From Ensifer adhaerens (lineage in GTDB: Bacteria; Pseudomonadota; Alphaproteobacteria; Rhizobiales; Rhizobiaceae): a DNA stretch of 64,000 nt. A program made the position numbers and the translations under genes. Of the stretch, positions 25,789 to 33,370 are shown piece by piece. The number at the start of each line of letters is the position of its first letter. Position 1 is the first letter of the stretch. The DNA lies in NCBI RefSeq assembly GCF_020035535.1, contig NZ_CP083351.1, forward strand, positions 372,001 to 436,000, given 5' to 3'. The notes beneath the pieces were generated by a model that was not told the origin of the DNA, ran no database searches, and saw only the letters and a list, made by a program, of their open reading frames with translations.

Positions 25789-26918
25789 ACATCCATATCG
25801 AACCTGCGAGCCGGCAGAAGCTCCCGATCACGATCCTCACCGGGTTCCTTGGGTCGGGAAAGACGACGCTGCTCAATTACATTCTCACCGAACGCCACGG
25901 TCATCGCATCGCCGTGATTGAAAACGAGTACGGCGAGGTCGACGTCGACAGCGATCTGGTGCTCGCCTCCGACGAGGAAATCTTCCAGATGCAGAACGGC
26001 TGCATCTGCTGTTTCGTCGACGTGCGCAATGATCTGATCGACGTGATGAAGAAGCTCTTGAGCCACAAGGACAAGTTCGATCACATCATCGTCGAGACGT
26101 CCGGTCTCGCCGATCCGACGCCCGTGGCCACAGCCTTCTTCGTCGACCGCAACGTGGCGGAAGAAGTAGAACTCGATGCGGTGGTCACGCTGGTCGATGC
26201 CAAGCATATCGACCAGCATCTTTACGATCCCGTCCTCGATGGCAGCGACAACCAGGCGGTCAACCAGATCGTCGCGGCTGACCGTATCATCGTCAACAAG
26301 ATCGACCTGGCAGAAGACGAGGCGCTCGGGTCGCTGGAGGGTTCGTTGCGCAAGCTCAACCAGACAGCGCCGATCCTCAGATCCAGCTATGGCAAGGTCG
26401 ACCTTTCCGACATTCTTGGCGTGAACGGCTTCCGGCCGTCCTATGTGCGCGAGCGGGCAGAAATCCTCGATATCGATCTGGATGACAATCGCGATGCGCA
26501 TGGTCATCACCATCACGAATGCCATGATGCGGCGTGCGACCATCCGGATCACGATCACGCCCGTCATGGCCACGATCATGACCATCGCCACGCGTCAGCT
26601 CTCAAACCGCACCGGCATGACGCGACCGTAACGTCGCATTCCTTCGTCTACCCGGAGGCTTTCGACGCTGAGAAACTCGCCGCCTTCCTTGAAGGTTACC
26701 TGGACAAACACGGCAACGACATTTTCCGCACCAAGGGCATCGTTTCGGTCGCCAATGACGATCGCTTCTTCGTGCTTCAGGCGGTGCACAAGCTCGTAGA
26801 TTTCCGCCCTGACCACGCATGGGGCGAAGACAGGCGGAAATCGAAATTCGTTTTCATTGGTCGCAATCTCGACCGTGTCGGTATCGACAGAAACTTGCGT
26901 GCATGCCTGGTGCCATAG
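25785..26918 (+). CDS. COG0523 (CobW-family) GTP-dependent metallochaperone
   Basis: A 377-residue cytoplasmic G3E GTPase. The Walker A is GFLGSGKTT at 20-28, and ENEYGEVDVD follows. The CxCC zinc-binding motif is Cys73/75/76 in NGCICCF, with ETSGLADPTP near 104 and NKID at 171-174. A long His-rich tract spans about residues 239-279, with HxH repeats and two Cys. The C-terminal CobW domain ends in FIGRNLDR. These proteins deliver zinc or another metal to client enzymes. It is translationally coupled to a Mo hydroxylase that has no zinc site, and the next operon encodes metal-dependent amidohydrolases. They are the likelier clients; this is inference. Confidence 0.9.
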   Translation: MNIHIEPASRQKLPITILTGFLGSGKTTLLNYILTERHGHRIAVIENEYGEVDVDSDLVLASDEEIFQMQNGCICCFVDVRNDLIDVMKKLLSHKDKFDHIIVETSGLADPTPVATAFFVDRNVAEEVELDAVVTLVDAKHIDQHLYDPVLDGSDNQAVNQIVAADRIIVNKIDLAEDEALGSLEGSLRKLNQTAPILRSSYGKVDLSDILGVNGFRPSYVRERAEILDIDLDDNRDAHGHHHHECHDAACDHPDHDHARHGHDHDHRHASALKPHRHDATVTSHSFVYPEAFDAEKLAAFLEGYLDKHGNDIFRTKGIVSVANDDRFFVLQAVHKLVDFRPDHAWGEDRRKSKFVFIGRNLDRVGIDRNLRACLVP

Positions 26919-26967
26919 CAGCGCTTCTCCACGCCGGACGGTGCCTTCGTAAGTCTTTCTGTCTGAG

Positions 26968-26994
26968 CCGCCCGCGCACCTCCAGCGCGGGCGG
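26968..26994 (+). terminator. Terminator of the Mo-hydroxylase operon
   Basis: CCGCCCGCGC at 26968-26977 pairs perfectly with GCGCGGGCGG at 26985-26994 around a 7-base loop, followed by a T-containing stretch (TTGCTGCTTC). It starts 50 nt after the COG0523 stop, so it probably ends that operon. Confidence 0.6.
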
Positions 26995-27053
26995 TTGCTG
27001 CTTCGTCAGCGTAAAATAGGAAATAAAAACAATATCTTAGCAAAAATAATCTG

Positions 27054-27082
27054 TTGACACGACGCTTCCGTCGAGGTTAGCT
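27054..27082 (+). promoter_or_regulatory. Candidate sigma-70 promoter
   Basis: TTGACA at 27054-27059 is a perfect -35 hexamer. With a 17-base spacer the -10 would be TTAGCT at 27077-27082, a weak match. It lies about 235 nt upstream of the first amidohydrolase and downstream of a terminator, so it could drive the amidohydrolase-UbiD operon. Confidence 0.4.
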
Positions 27083-27318
27083 TGAAGCCGAGTAGAAGCA
27101 CCGACAATTGCTCACCGTCTGTTGGAAGATGAGGCCGCGATGTCGATGCTGACTACGAAAGGAATGCCCGGTTGCGCCCGCCTTGGGGATTTGAGCGCCG
27201 GCCTTTCTTTTCCGTCATCGGCATTTCCTGAGATCGCGGATCCACGCCTGGCTTCGGCCGGCATGGCGTTCACCGCGCGGCCCCGCATCGACCGGACCCT
27301 CTACGACAGGAGAACCCC

Positions 27319-28242
27319 ATGATAATTGACCTGAGCTGCTACCCCACCGACCTGGTGGATCTGGCTTGGCGCCACGACGGGCCGCCGTTCACCGGCGACA
27401 AACTGCTGAAAATGATGGACGGCCCGTACTATGTGAACGGCAAGCCGCGCCGCATTGACAAGGCTTTCATCCAGCCGCCGCAGGGCAACACGATCTATAC
27501 CCACGAAGTCATGGACCTGGAGGGCAAGGCCGCCATCCGCCAGTACATGGCCTATACCGAAAAAATGGTGACTGAGCATCCGGACCGCTTCCTTGGCTGC
27601 TTCGTCTACAATCCGCGCTACGGCACGCAGAACGGTGCAGACGAGATCGAACGCTATGCCAAGGAGTTCGATTTCAAGATGGTGCAGCTGCAGGCAAACA
27701 TGCACGCCTATCGTCCCGACCGCGCGCTCGACTGGCTGCGTCCGGCTCTAAAGAAATGCGCCGATCTCGGCCTGATGGTGAAAGTACACACCGGCGACGG
27801 GCCGTACTCGATCCCGACGGAGTTCTACCCGATCATCCGCGAGTTCCCCGAAGTAAACTTCATCCTGGCGCATTTCGGCGTGCAGACCGGCGGCGTCTAC
27901 GTGTTCGAACCGATGCAGATGGCGCTCGATACGCCGAGCGTCTACGTGGAATCCGGCTGGTGCCTGCAGTCGCGCATCGTCGAATTCGCAAAGGTCCTGC
28001 CCAAGCACAAGATCCTCTTTGGCTCCGATACCCCGCCGAACGAGCCGGGCATGTGGATCAACCTTCTGGAAGTCCTCTGCCATGAGCCGCCCCAGGGCCT
28101 GAACCTCGATGAAGATACGCTGGAGGATTACCTCGGCAACAACGTCGCCCGCATGATCGGCCTTGAGGCAACCAAGCCCCCGGCCACGGTCGAGGAAGCC
28201 GAGGCGTATCTGCGCCAGCACGGCGTAGCGCTCGCCGCGTAA
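27319..28242 (+). CDS. Amidohydrolase-2 (ACMSD-like) protein lacking the HxH motif
   Basis: A 307-residue TIM-barrel protein of the amidohydrolase-2 family, whose members are zinc- or manganese-dependent decarboxylases and hydrolases. The barrel is well conserved: VKVHTGDGP (His157), ILAHFGVQTGG (His185) and FGSDTPPNEPGM (Asp237). However the N-terminal metal motif reads DLSCYP at residues 4-9, where its neighbour has DTHLHP, so both HxH histidines are replaced. It is otherwise closely related to the protein encoded 18 nt downstream. It may be a non-catalytic partner of a heteromer or bind a metal differently. The ATG at 27319 follows an AGGAG site. Confidence 0.88.
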   Translation: MIIDLSCYPTDLVDLAWRHDGPPFTGDKLLKMMDGPYYVNGKPRRIDKAFIQPPQGNTIYTHEVMDLEGKAAIRQYMAYTEKMVTEHPDRFLGCFVYNPRYGTQNGADEIERYAKEFDFKMVQLQANMHAYRPDRALDWLRPALKKCADLGLMVKVHTGDGPYSIPTEFYPIIREFPEVNFILAHFGVQTGGVYVFEPMQMALDTPSVYVESGWCLQSRIVEFAKVLPKHKILFGSDTPPNEPGMWINLLEVLCHEPPQGLNLDEDTLEDYLGNNVARMIGLEATKPPATVEEAEAYLRQHGVALAA

Positions 28243-28260
28243 ATTTGAACGGAGTGAACA

Positions 28261-29205
28261 ATGATCATCGATACCCATCTTCACCCGACCAATCTCGTCG
28301 ACGAGGCGTGGCGCCACACCGGCGAGCCCTTCACCGGCGAGCGCATGCTCAAACTGATGGACGGCCCCTACATGATCAACGGCAAGCCGCGCCGGATCGA
28401 CATGGGCTTCATTCAGCCGCCGCCGGGCAACACCGGCTACCGCGACGGTAACCGCAAGGGCCGCGAGGGCATTCGCGACTACATGGCCTATTGCGCCGAG
28501 CTTTGCCAGAAGTACCCGGACCGCTTTATTGGCAACTTCAACTACAATCCGCGCTGGGGACCTGAAAACGGCGCGGCGGAGCTGGAATTCCACGTCAAGG
28601 AATACGGCTTCAAAATGCTGAAGCTGCACGCCAACATGCACGGCTATCGCCCCGACCGCGCGCTCGACTGGCTGCGTCCTGCGATGAAGAAATGCGCAGA
28701 ACTCGGCGTTGTGGTTCTCATCCACACAGGCGACGGCCCTTACACCATCCCGACGATGTTCTACCCGATCATTCGTGAATTCCCGATGGTCAACTTCATC
28801 ATCGGCCATTTCGGCATTCAGACGGGTGGCAACTACTCGTTCGAATCTTTCTGGATGGCGATGGATACGCCGAACGTCTACTGCGAGTCCGGCTGGTGCT
28901 TCCAGTCGCGCATTGTCGAGTTCGCCCAGCAACTGCCGAAGAACAAGATCGTGTTCGGTACGGACAGCCCGCCGAACGATCCTGGCATGTGGCTGCGCGA
29001 ACTGGAAGTGCTGTGCAAGGATCCGCCGCAGGGCATCAACCTCTCCGAGGATGATCTGGAGGGCTATCTCGGCAACAACATCGCCAAGCTCGTCGGCATC
29101 GACCCGTCGCCGCCGCCGCGCGACCTCAGGGACGCACAAGCACGCCTTAAGGACTCCTACGCCGGCGTCGACCGCGCGACGGGCCGTCACCTGGAATTTG
29201 CTTGA
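28261..29205 (+). CDS. Amidohydrolase-2 (ACMSD-like) metal-dependent hydrolase or decarboxylase
   Basis: A 314-residue TIM-barrel enzyme with the full metal set: His6 and His8 (DTHLHP), His155 (LIHTGDGP), His183 (IGHFGIQTGG) and Asp235 (FGTDSPPNDPGM). The family includes ACMSD, gamma-resorcylate decarboxylase, isoorotate decarboxylase and some hydrolases. It is a tandem paralogue of the upstream protein, sharing long runs such as HAYRPDRALDWLRP/HGYRPDRALDWLRP. It is separated by 18 nt with a GGAG-like site. The context (UbiD next, Mo hydroxylase upstream) suggests it acts on a hydroxylated heteroaromatic acid or an opened ring. Exact reaction unknown. Confidence 0.9.
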   Translation: MIIDTHLHPTNLVDEAWRHTGEPFTGERMLKLMDGPYMINGKPRRIDMGFIQPPPGNTGYRDGNRKGREGIRDYMAYCAELCQKYPDRFIGNFNYNPRWGPENGAAELEFHVKEYGFKMLKLHANMHGYRPDRALDWLRPAMKKCAELGVVVLIHTGDGPYTIPTMFYPIIREFPMVNFIIGHFGIQTGGNYSFESFWMAMDTPNVYCESGWCFQSRIVEFAQQLPKNKIVFGTDSPPNDPGMWLRELEVLCKDPPQGINLSEDDLEGYLGNNIAKLVGIDPSPPPRDLRDAQARLKDSYAGVDRATGRHLEFA

Positions 29206-29213
29206 TTGAAGAC

Positions 29214-29238
29214 GACGGCGCCCGTTCCGGGCGCCGTC
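29214..29238 (+). terminator. Hairpin between amidohydrolase and ubiD genes
   Basis: GACGGCGCCCG at 29214-29224 pairs perfectly with CGGGCGCCGTC at 29228-29238, with a TTC loop. There is no T run. It occupies the 60-nt gap before ubiD and could be a partial terminator, an attenuator or a processing site that separates amidohydrolase and UbiD expression. Confidence 0.5.
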
Positions 29239-29265
29239 ACTCTCCAGATGCGCCGAGGCTGAGAA

Positions 29266-30639
29266 ATGACCCAATACCACAAGCAAGACGTCCGACGCTT
29301 CCTGACGGACTACAGGCAGGAGCACCCCGAAGACGTGATCACCATCGACCGTGCGGTGTCGGATGATCAGGACGCGACGGCGTTGATCTGGAACCTGGCC
29401 GACAAGGGACAGCATCCGATGCTGCATCTTAAGAGTGTTAGCGGCATCGGTTCTGAAGTTCTTTGCAACATCTTCGCCTCGCGCGAGCGGATCGCCCGCC
29501 TTCTCGGCTCGACGGCCGAAAATCTGCACGAGGTCTACCAGGCGCGCTCCAATCGGCCGTTCACGCCGAAACTTCTGGAATCGGGCCCGATAAGCGAGGA
29601 GATCATCTCCGGCGATGCCGTCGACCTGCACGATCTGCCGATGCTCAAGCATTTCGACACGGATCGTGCGAAATACATCACCAGCGGCATCATCATCGGC
29701 GAGCATCCGCAAACCGGTGCCGGCAATCTCAGCTATCACCGCGCGATGATCCATTCGAAAAACTCGCTCGCAACCTCGCTTCACTCGCGCGGCCATCTCT
29801 GGCGGTTGATGAACATGGCCAAGGAGAAGGGAAAACCGATGCCCGTCGCCATGGTCATCGGTGGCCATCCGCTCTTCATGATCGCGGCCTCCGCCCGTCT
29901 TGCCTTCGGTGAAGACGAGCGTGATGTCGCCGGTGGCTTGATGGGAGAACCGCTTGAGGTCGTGCGCACGCCAAAATTTGGCATCCGCGTCCCCGCTCAT
30001 GCCGAAATCGTGCTGGAAGGCGTGCTGGATCCCGAGGCGCATGTGGAGGAGGGGCCTTTCGGCGAGTTCACCGGTTATTCCTCCGATCGTTCGACCAACA
30101 ATCTCTTCACCGTCGAAACCGTAATGCGCCGGCGCGATGCCATCCTCGTTAGCGTGGCTGGCGGTAACTCGGCGGAACACCTCAATCTCGGTCGCGTGCC
30201 GCGCGAGGCGGAGGTGGTGGAAAAACTGAAGGCGCGTTTTCCCTCGATCACCGCCGTGCACTACCCCTCGTCGGGCACGCATTTCCACGCCTATATCGCC
30301 ATGAACCAGACCCGCGAGGGAGAAGCGCGGCAGGTGATGCTCGGCCTTCTTGGCTGGGACCAGTATCTGAAAACCGTCGTCGTGTTGGACGCGGATGTCG
30401 ACATCACCCGTGACAGTGAAGTGCTCTGGGCGCTCGCAACCCATTTCCAGCCGCACAAGGACGTCGTCATCATCGAGGGCCTTCCGGGCAATGCGCTCGA
30501 TCCCTCCGCCAGCGGCATTGGCACGACGTCGCGCATGGGTCTCGATGCGACCCGCGGGCCGAATTTTCACGGCGTGCGCGCCCGCATCAGCGACGAGGCT
30601 TCTGCTCGTGCCGCATCTCTGCTGAAAAGCGTGGGATAG
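29266..30639 (+). CDS. UbiD-family prenylated-FMN decarboxylase
   Basis: A 457-residue cytoplasmic decarboxylase of the UbiD family, which needs prenylated FMN made by UbiX. The cofactor-binding Arg sits in NLSYHRAMIHSKN (Arg159). The catalytic acidic motif is EEGPFGEFTGY around residues 261-271. AMVIGGHPLFMIAAS and GVRARISDEA complete the pattern. Members decarboxylate aromatic, heteroaromatic or unsaturated acids. This sequence looks like a catabolic branch and not ubiquinone-pathway UbiD, which is about 490 residues. It is followed at 3 nt by its own ubiX. The substrate is unknown; a heteroaromatic carboxylate fits the neighbours. Confidence 0.92.
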   Translation: MTQYHKQDVRRFLTDYRQEHPEDVITIDRAVSDDQDATALIWNLADKGQHPMLHLKSVSGIGSEVLCNIFASRERIARLLGSTAENLHEVYQARSNRPFTPKLLESGPISEEIISGDAVDLHDLPMLKHFDTDRAKYITSGIIIGEHPQTGAGNLSYHRAMIHSKNSLATSLHSRGHLWRLMNMAKEKGKPMPVAMVIGGHPLFMIAASARLAFGEDERDVAGGLMGEPLEVVRTPKFGIRVPAHAEIVLEGVLDPEAHVEEGPFGEFTGYSSDRSTNNLFTVETVMRRRDAILVSVAGGNSAEHLNLGRVPREAEVVEKLKARFPSITAVHYPSSGTHFHAYIAMNQTREGEARQVMLGLLGWDQYLKTVVVLDADVDITRDSEVLWALATHFQPHKDVVIIEGLPGNALDPSASGIGTTSRMGLDATRGPNFHGVRARISDEASARAASLLKSVG

Positions 30640-30642
30640 GCC

Positions 30643-31224
30643 ATGGCGCATCCAAGACGCATGATCGTCGGCATTTCGGGGGCATCCGGCGTTGTCTACG
30701 GAAAGCGCCTCCTCGAAGTGCTGCGCGACCTCGACATCGAGACACACCTGATCATGTCACGCGCTGCCTGCATAACGCTTGCGGCCGAGGCGGAGTTCTC
30801 GAAACAGGATCTCGAAGCTCTGGCGACAACCACACATTCCAACAAGGACATCGGCGCGGCCTGCTCGTCCGGCTCCTACAAGACGCTTGGCATGATCGTC
30901 GCTCCCTGTTCGGTAAAGACGCTTGCCGAGATTGCAACGGGCACAACGGACAATCTGCTATCGCGTGCCGCCGACGTCGTGCTCAAGGAGCGTCGCCGCC
31001 TCGTCCTCATGCTGCGCGAGACACCGCTCCATCTCGGCCACATTCGCAATATGGCGCAAGTGACCGAGATGGGCGGCATCATCTATCCGCCCGTGCCGGC
31101 TTTTTATGCAAAGCCACGAAGCATCGAGGACATGGTCGACCACACCGTCGGCCGCGTGCTCGATCTCTTCGAACTTGATGCGGGCGTCGTGCGACGGTGG
31201 CAGGGAACGAGAGGAGAGGAATGA
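30643..31224 (+). CDS. ubiX: UbiX-family flavin prenyltransferase
   Basis: A 193-residue flavin prenyltransferase that attaches dimethylallyl phosphate to FMN, giving the UbiD cofactor. The FMN phosphate loop is VGISGASGVVYGKRLLE at about 8-24. CSSGSYKTLGMIVAPCSVKTLAEIA and LVLMLRETPLHLGHIRNM are diagnostic, and YPPVPAFYAKPRSIEDMVDHTVGR closes the family pattern. It sits 3 nt after the UbiD gene and 1 nt before the XdhC-type gene. The organism probably has another ubiX; this one is dedicated to the operon. Confidence 0.94.
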   Translation: MAHPRRMIVGISGASGVVYGKRLLEVLRDLDIETHLIMSRAACITLAAEAEFSKQDLEALATTTHSNKDIGAACSSGSYKTLGMIVAPCSVKTLAEIATGTTDNLLSRAADVVLKERRRLVLMLRETPLHLGHIRNMAQVTEMGGIIYPPVPAFYAKPRSIEDMVDHTVGRVLDLFELDAGVVRRWQGTRGEE

Positions 31225-31225
31225 C

Positions 31226-32161
31226 ATGGCAGGGAGCATCGCCACATATCCGGATAGTTTTGCGCCCGAACCCCGTGCCGCATTCTTGTCGGACGATGCC
31301 GCCGACATTCTCGCTTTCGCGGCCGAGTGTCTGGAAGGCGGCCACAAGGCTGCCCTTGTCACCCTTGTCGAAATCCGGGGTGGCGCAGCGCGGGCTCTTG
31401 GTGCGCAAATGGTCGTGCGCGAGGATGGTTTTTATTGCGGCTTCGTGTCTGGCGGCTGCACGGAAGCGGCCGTTGCGGCTGAGGCCATGACGGCAATCGG
31501 GAAGGACATGGATCGCAACCTTCGTCTCGGTGAAGGCTCTCCCTTCTTCGACATCGTTCTTCCGTGCGGCGGCGGGATTACGCTCACCATCCATGTCCTG
31601 CGCGATGCAACCGTCTTGCACCTCGCCTTGACGGCCCTTGATCGCCGCACGCCGATGCGCCTGCGCTATCATCCCGGCAAACGAACCCTTTCCGTCGCGC
31701 CTGGCGAGGGACCAAGCGGATGGGATGGCCCGTACTTTTTACGGGCGTATCGACCGAAACCGCGGCTGCTGATCGCCGGTACACCGTTGGAGGCCCAGGT
31801 GGTGTCGCGGCTGGCAGTTGCCTGCGGATACGAGGTTGTCGTTCTGGCGCGCAGTGAGCAGCCCTCAGCGGATCAGTTGGACGCCGACACTGCCGTCGCG
31901 CTGCTCTTTCATGATATCGATCGGGAACTGCCGGTGCTGAACGCCGCGCTCGCCTCGAAAGCATTTTACGTCGGCGCCCTCGGCAGCCGCAGGACCCACG
32001 CGAAGCGTTGCGAGGCTCTTCGCCGTTGCGGCTATGGCGACGACGACATTGCGCGCATCAGAGCGCCGATCGGGATCTTCGACAAGGCAAGAGACGCGTC
32101 CTCTCTCGCCGTCTCCGTCGTTGCCGACATTGCGCACGCACGGGTCGGCTACACAGCTTGA
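31226..32161 (+). CDS. XdhC/CoxI-family Mo-cofactor maturation protein
   Basis: A 311-residue cytoplasmic protein. XdhC proteins bind the molybdenum cofactor and help its sulfuration and insertion into xanthine-oxidase-type enzymes. The N-terminal domain has ALGAQMVVREDGFYCGFVSGGCTEAAVA (motif GGCTEA) and FDIVLPCGGGITLTIHVL. The C-terminal Rossmann domain has RLLIAGTPLEAQVVSRLA and FYVGALGSRRTHAKRCEAL. The start at 31226 follows GAGAGGA and the UbiX stop by 1 nt. Its location in the UbiD operon, 5 kb from the Mo hydroxylase, ties the two operons to one pathway. Confidence 0.9.
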   Translation: MAGSIATYPDSFAPEPRAAFLSDDAADILAFAAECLEGGHKAALVTLVEIRGGAARALGAQMVVREDGFYCGFVSGGCTEAAVAAEAMTAIGKDMDRNLRLGEGSPFFDIVLPCGGGITLTIHVLRDATVLHLALTALDRRTPMRLRYHPGKRTLSVAPGEGPSGWDGPYFLRAYRPKPRLLIAGTPLEAQVVSRLAVACGYEVVVLARSEQPSADQLDADTAVALLFHDIDRELPVLNAALASKAFYVGALGSRRTHAKRCEALRRCGYGDDDIARIRAPIGIFDKARDASSLAVSVVADIAHARVGYTA

Positions 32162-32221
32162 GGCTGTGGCTGCCACGACCGGTTCCAGCCCTACGCAGCA
32201 GGTTACCGGGGCGTTGCTGGA

Positions 32222-32710
32222 TCAAACATTCCCGCCCAACGCCATCTCAACCATTGTCGGACGAAAGCCTGCCGTTAAAAACAGTCGCTGGGCTGCCTCG
32301 TTTCTGTGGGCCGTCGACAGTACGAGCAGGTCAGCACCTCGCCTTTGCAGCTCTGCGATCACCGCGTCCACCAGCATGCGACCGACGCCTTGGTTGCGAT
32401 GTTCGGGATCCACAAAGAGATCGTGGATGACCCCCGCCGGCCCTCGAAGCGCCATATAGTCATATCCCTCGAGAGAGGCATAGGCATATCCGACGATTGC
32501 TTCGGCCTGTTCGGCTGCGAGGACCACGACATCGGACGCTTCCAGCTGACTTTGCAGCCATCGAGCATAGGAAGCCTTCGTATCGGCCCGCGTTGCGATG
32601 AAGCGCTCGGGGTCCCATTGGTGATGGAGCGCCGTTAGCTGCGTGCCGAACGTGCCGAGGACTGGCATGTCTCCCTTCCGGGCGGCTCTGATCGTGATTG
32701 ATGTCGACAT
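32222..32710 (-). CDS. GNAT-family N-acetyltransferase
   Basis: A 162-residue cytoplasmic acetyltransferase. The acetyl-CoA motif A is VIHDLFVDPEHRNQGVGRMLVDAVI at about residues 93-117 (pattern Q/R-x-x-G-x-G). It is followed by LLVLSTAHRNEAAQRLFLTAGFRPT, the motif B region. The length is typical. It is convergent with the XdhC gene and unrelated to the operon. The substrate is unknown. Confidence 0.88.
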   Translation of the reverse strand: MSTSITIRAARKGDMPVLGTFGTQLTALHHQWDPERFIATRADTKASYARWLQSQLEASDVVVLAAEQAEAIVGYAYASLEGYDYMALRGPAGVIHDLFVDPEHRNQGVGRMLVDAVIAELQRRGADLLVLSTAHRNEAAQRLFLTAGFRPTMVEMALGGNV

Positions 32711-32749
32711 TTTGCTGCATGATCCATCTGGTGTTCGAACAGCATGAAC

Positions 32750-33043
32750 CTATACGCCGATCGGTTCGTCTGCCCAACTGACACGGTGGCCCATGGAGGG
32801 CAGACGGTCAAAGGTGGCCTGCGAATGGGTCGTTTCCAGTTGCAGGTTGTCGCCGAATGCGAATCGGCGCGGAGCGGCGTTCGCCGCCTGGACATCCCGG
32901 CCTCGGTCAAACATCTCGGAAAGGATATAGGCATGGCCGCCGACAGCCTGGAACTGTCCGCCCATCACGCCGAACGACATGACGGTCTTCCCCTGCTCGA
33001 GGAGCAGTGCGGAATTTGCTGGTCGATGGTTCGTTTTGGCGGG
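32750..33043 (-). pseudogene. Remnant of gamma-glutamyltransferase C-terminus
   Basis: On the minus strand the frame from about 33043 to 32750 reads GKTVMSFGVMGGQFQAVGGH, then a segment like ILSEMFDRGRDVQAANAAPR, and then LQLETTHSQATFDRLPSMGH. This is the end of the small subunit of gamma-glutamyltranspeptidase-family proteins (normally PVMSFGVMGG, DYGxDPQAAxDAPR, LExT). The upstream part, with the autoprocessing Thr and the large subunit, is absent. It is about 95 residues against about 530 in the family. It is a gene fragment, not an expressed enzyme. Confidence 0.75.
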
Positions 33044-33370
33044 GAAGTGCGATGACCGTCGGTCGATCAGGTGATGAGCTACGCCAAGGGCCGCATGCCC
33101 GGCAGCGGCGTGGAATGGTTTGATGTCGGCTGCGCCAATTGCGCCCACTATGCCGGCGACCTGCTGCGCTGTTTGCTGCATTCGCAGCACTGGCGAGTTT
33201 TCGAGGGAGACTCGAGTTATCCGGCCAGGCCCATATCGGCCCGATTCCACCTGGTCTCTGCCGATCAGCGGTCGAAGAAGAGCAACCGGGTGCGCTAGGA
33301 TCGAGCGGCTGACTTTTTGCCAAGGACCGTCGTGGTTCTTCGGGTCCCTGCTCACTCGGCGCAGCACCTA
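33044..33370. other. Unassigned stretch beside the gamma-glutamyltransferase remnant
   Basis: About 330 bases without a recognisable gene. A plus-strand frame from 33071 to 33298 has a protein-like opening (SYAKGRMPGSGVEWFDVG) but no match I can name and no clear ribosome binding site. It may be more degraded coding sequence. Confidence 0.35.

Larger units (their letters stand above)
26919..27318. other. Intergenic region between the two halves of the catabolic island
   Basis: About 400 bases. A terminator hairpin lies at 26968-26994, an AT-rich stretch at 27010-27050, and a promoter candidate at 27054-27082. The remaining 240 bases before the amidohydrolase could be a leader; a 66-residue open frame there is not recognised. 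Confidence 0.5.

Noticed and set aside
27748..30747. A 999-codon open frame on the minus strand
   Set aside because: It is antisense to the two amidohydrolases and UbiD, all well-supported genes. No domain is seen and its start lies within ubiX.
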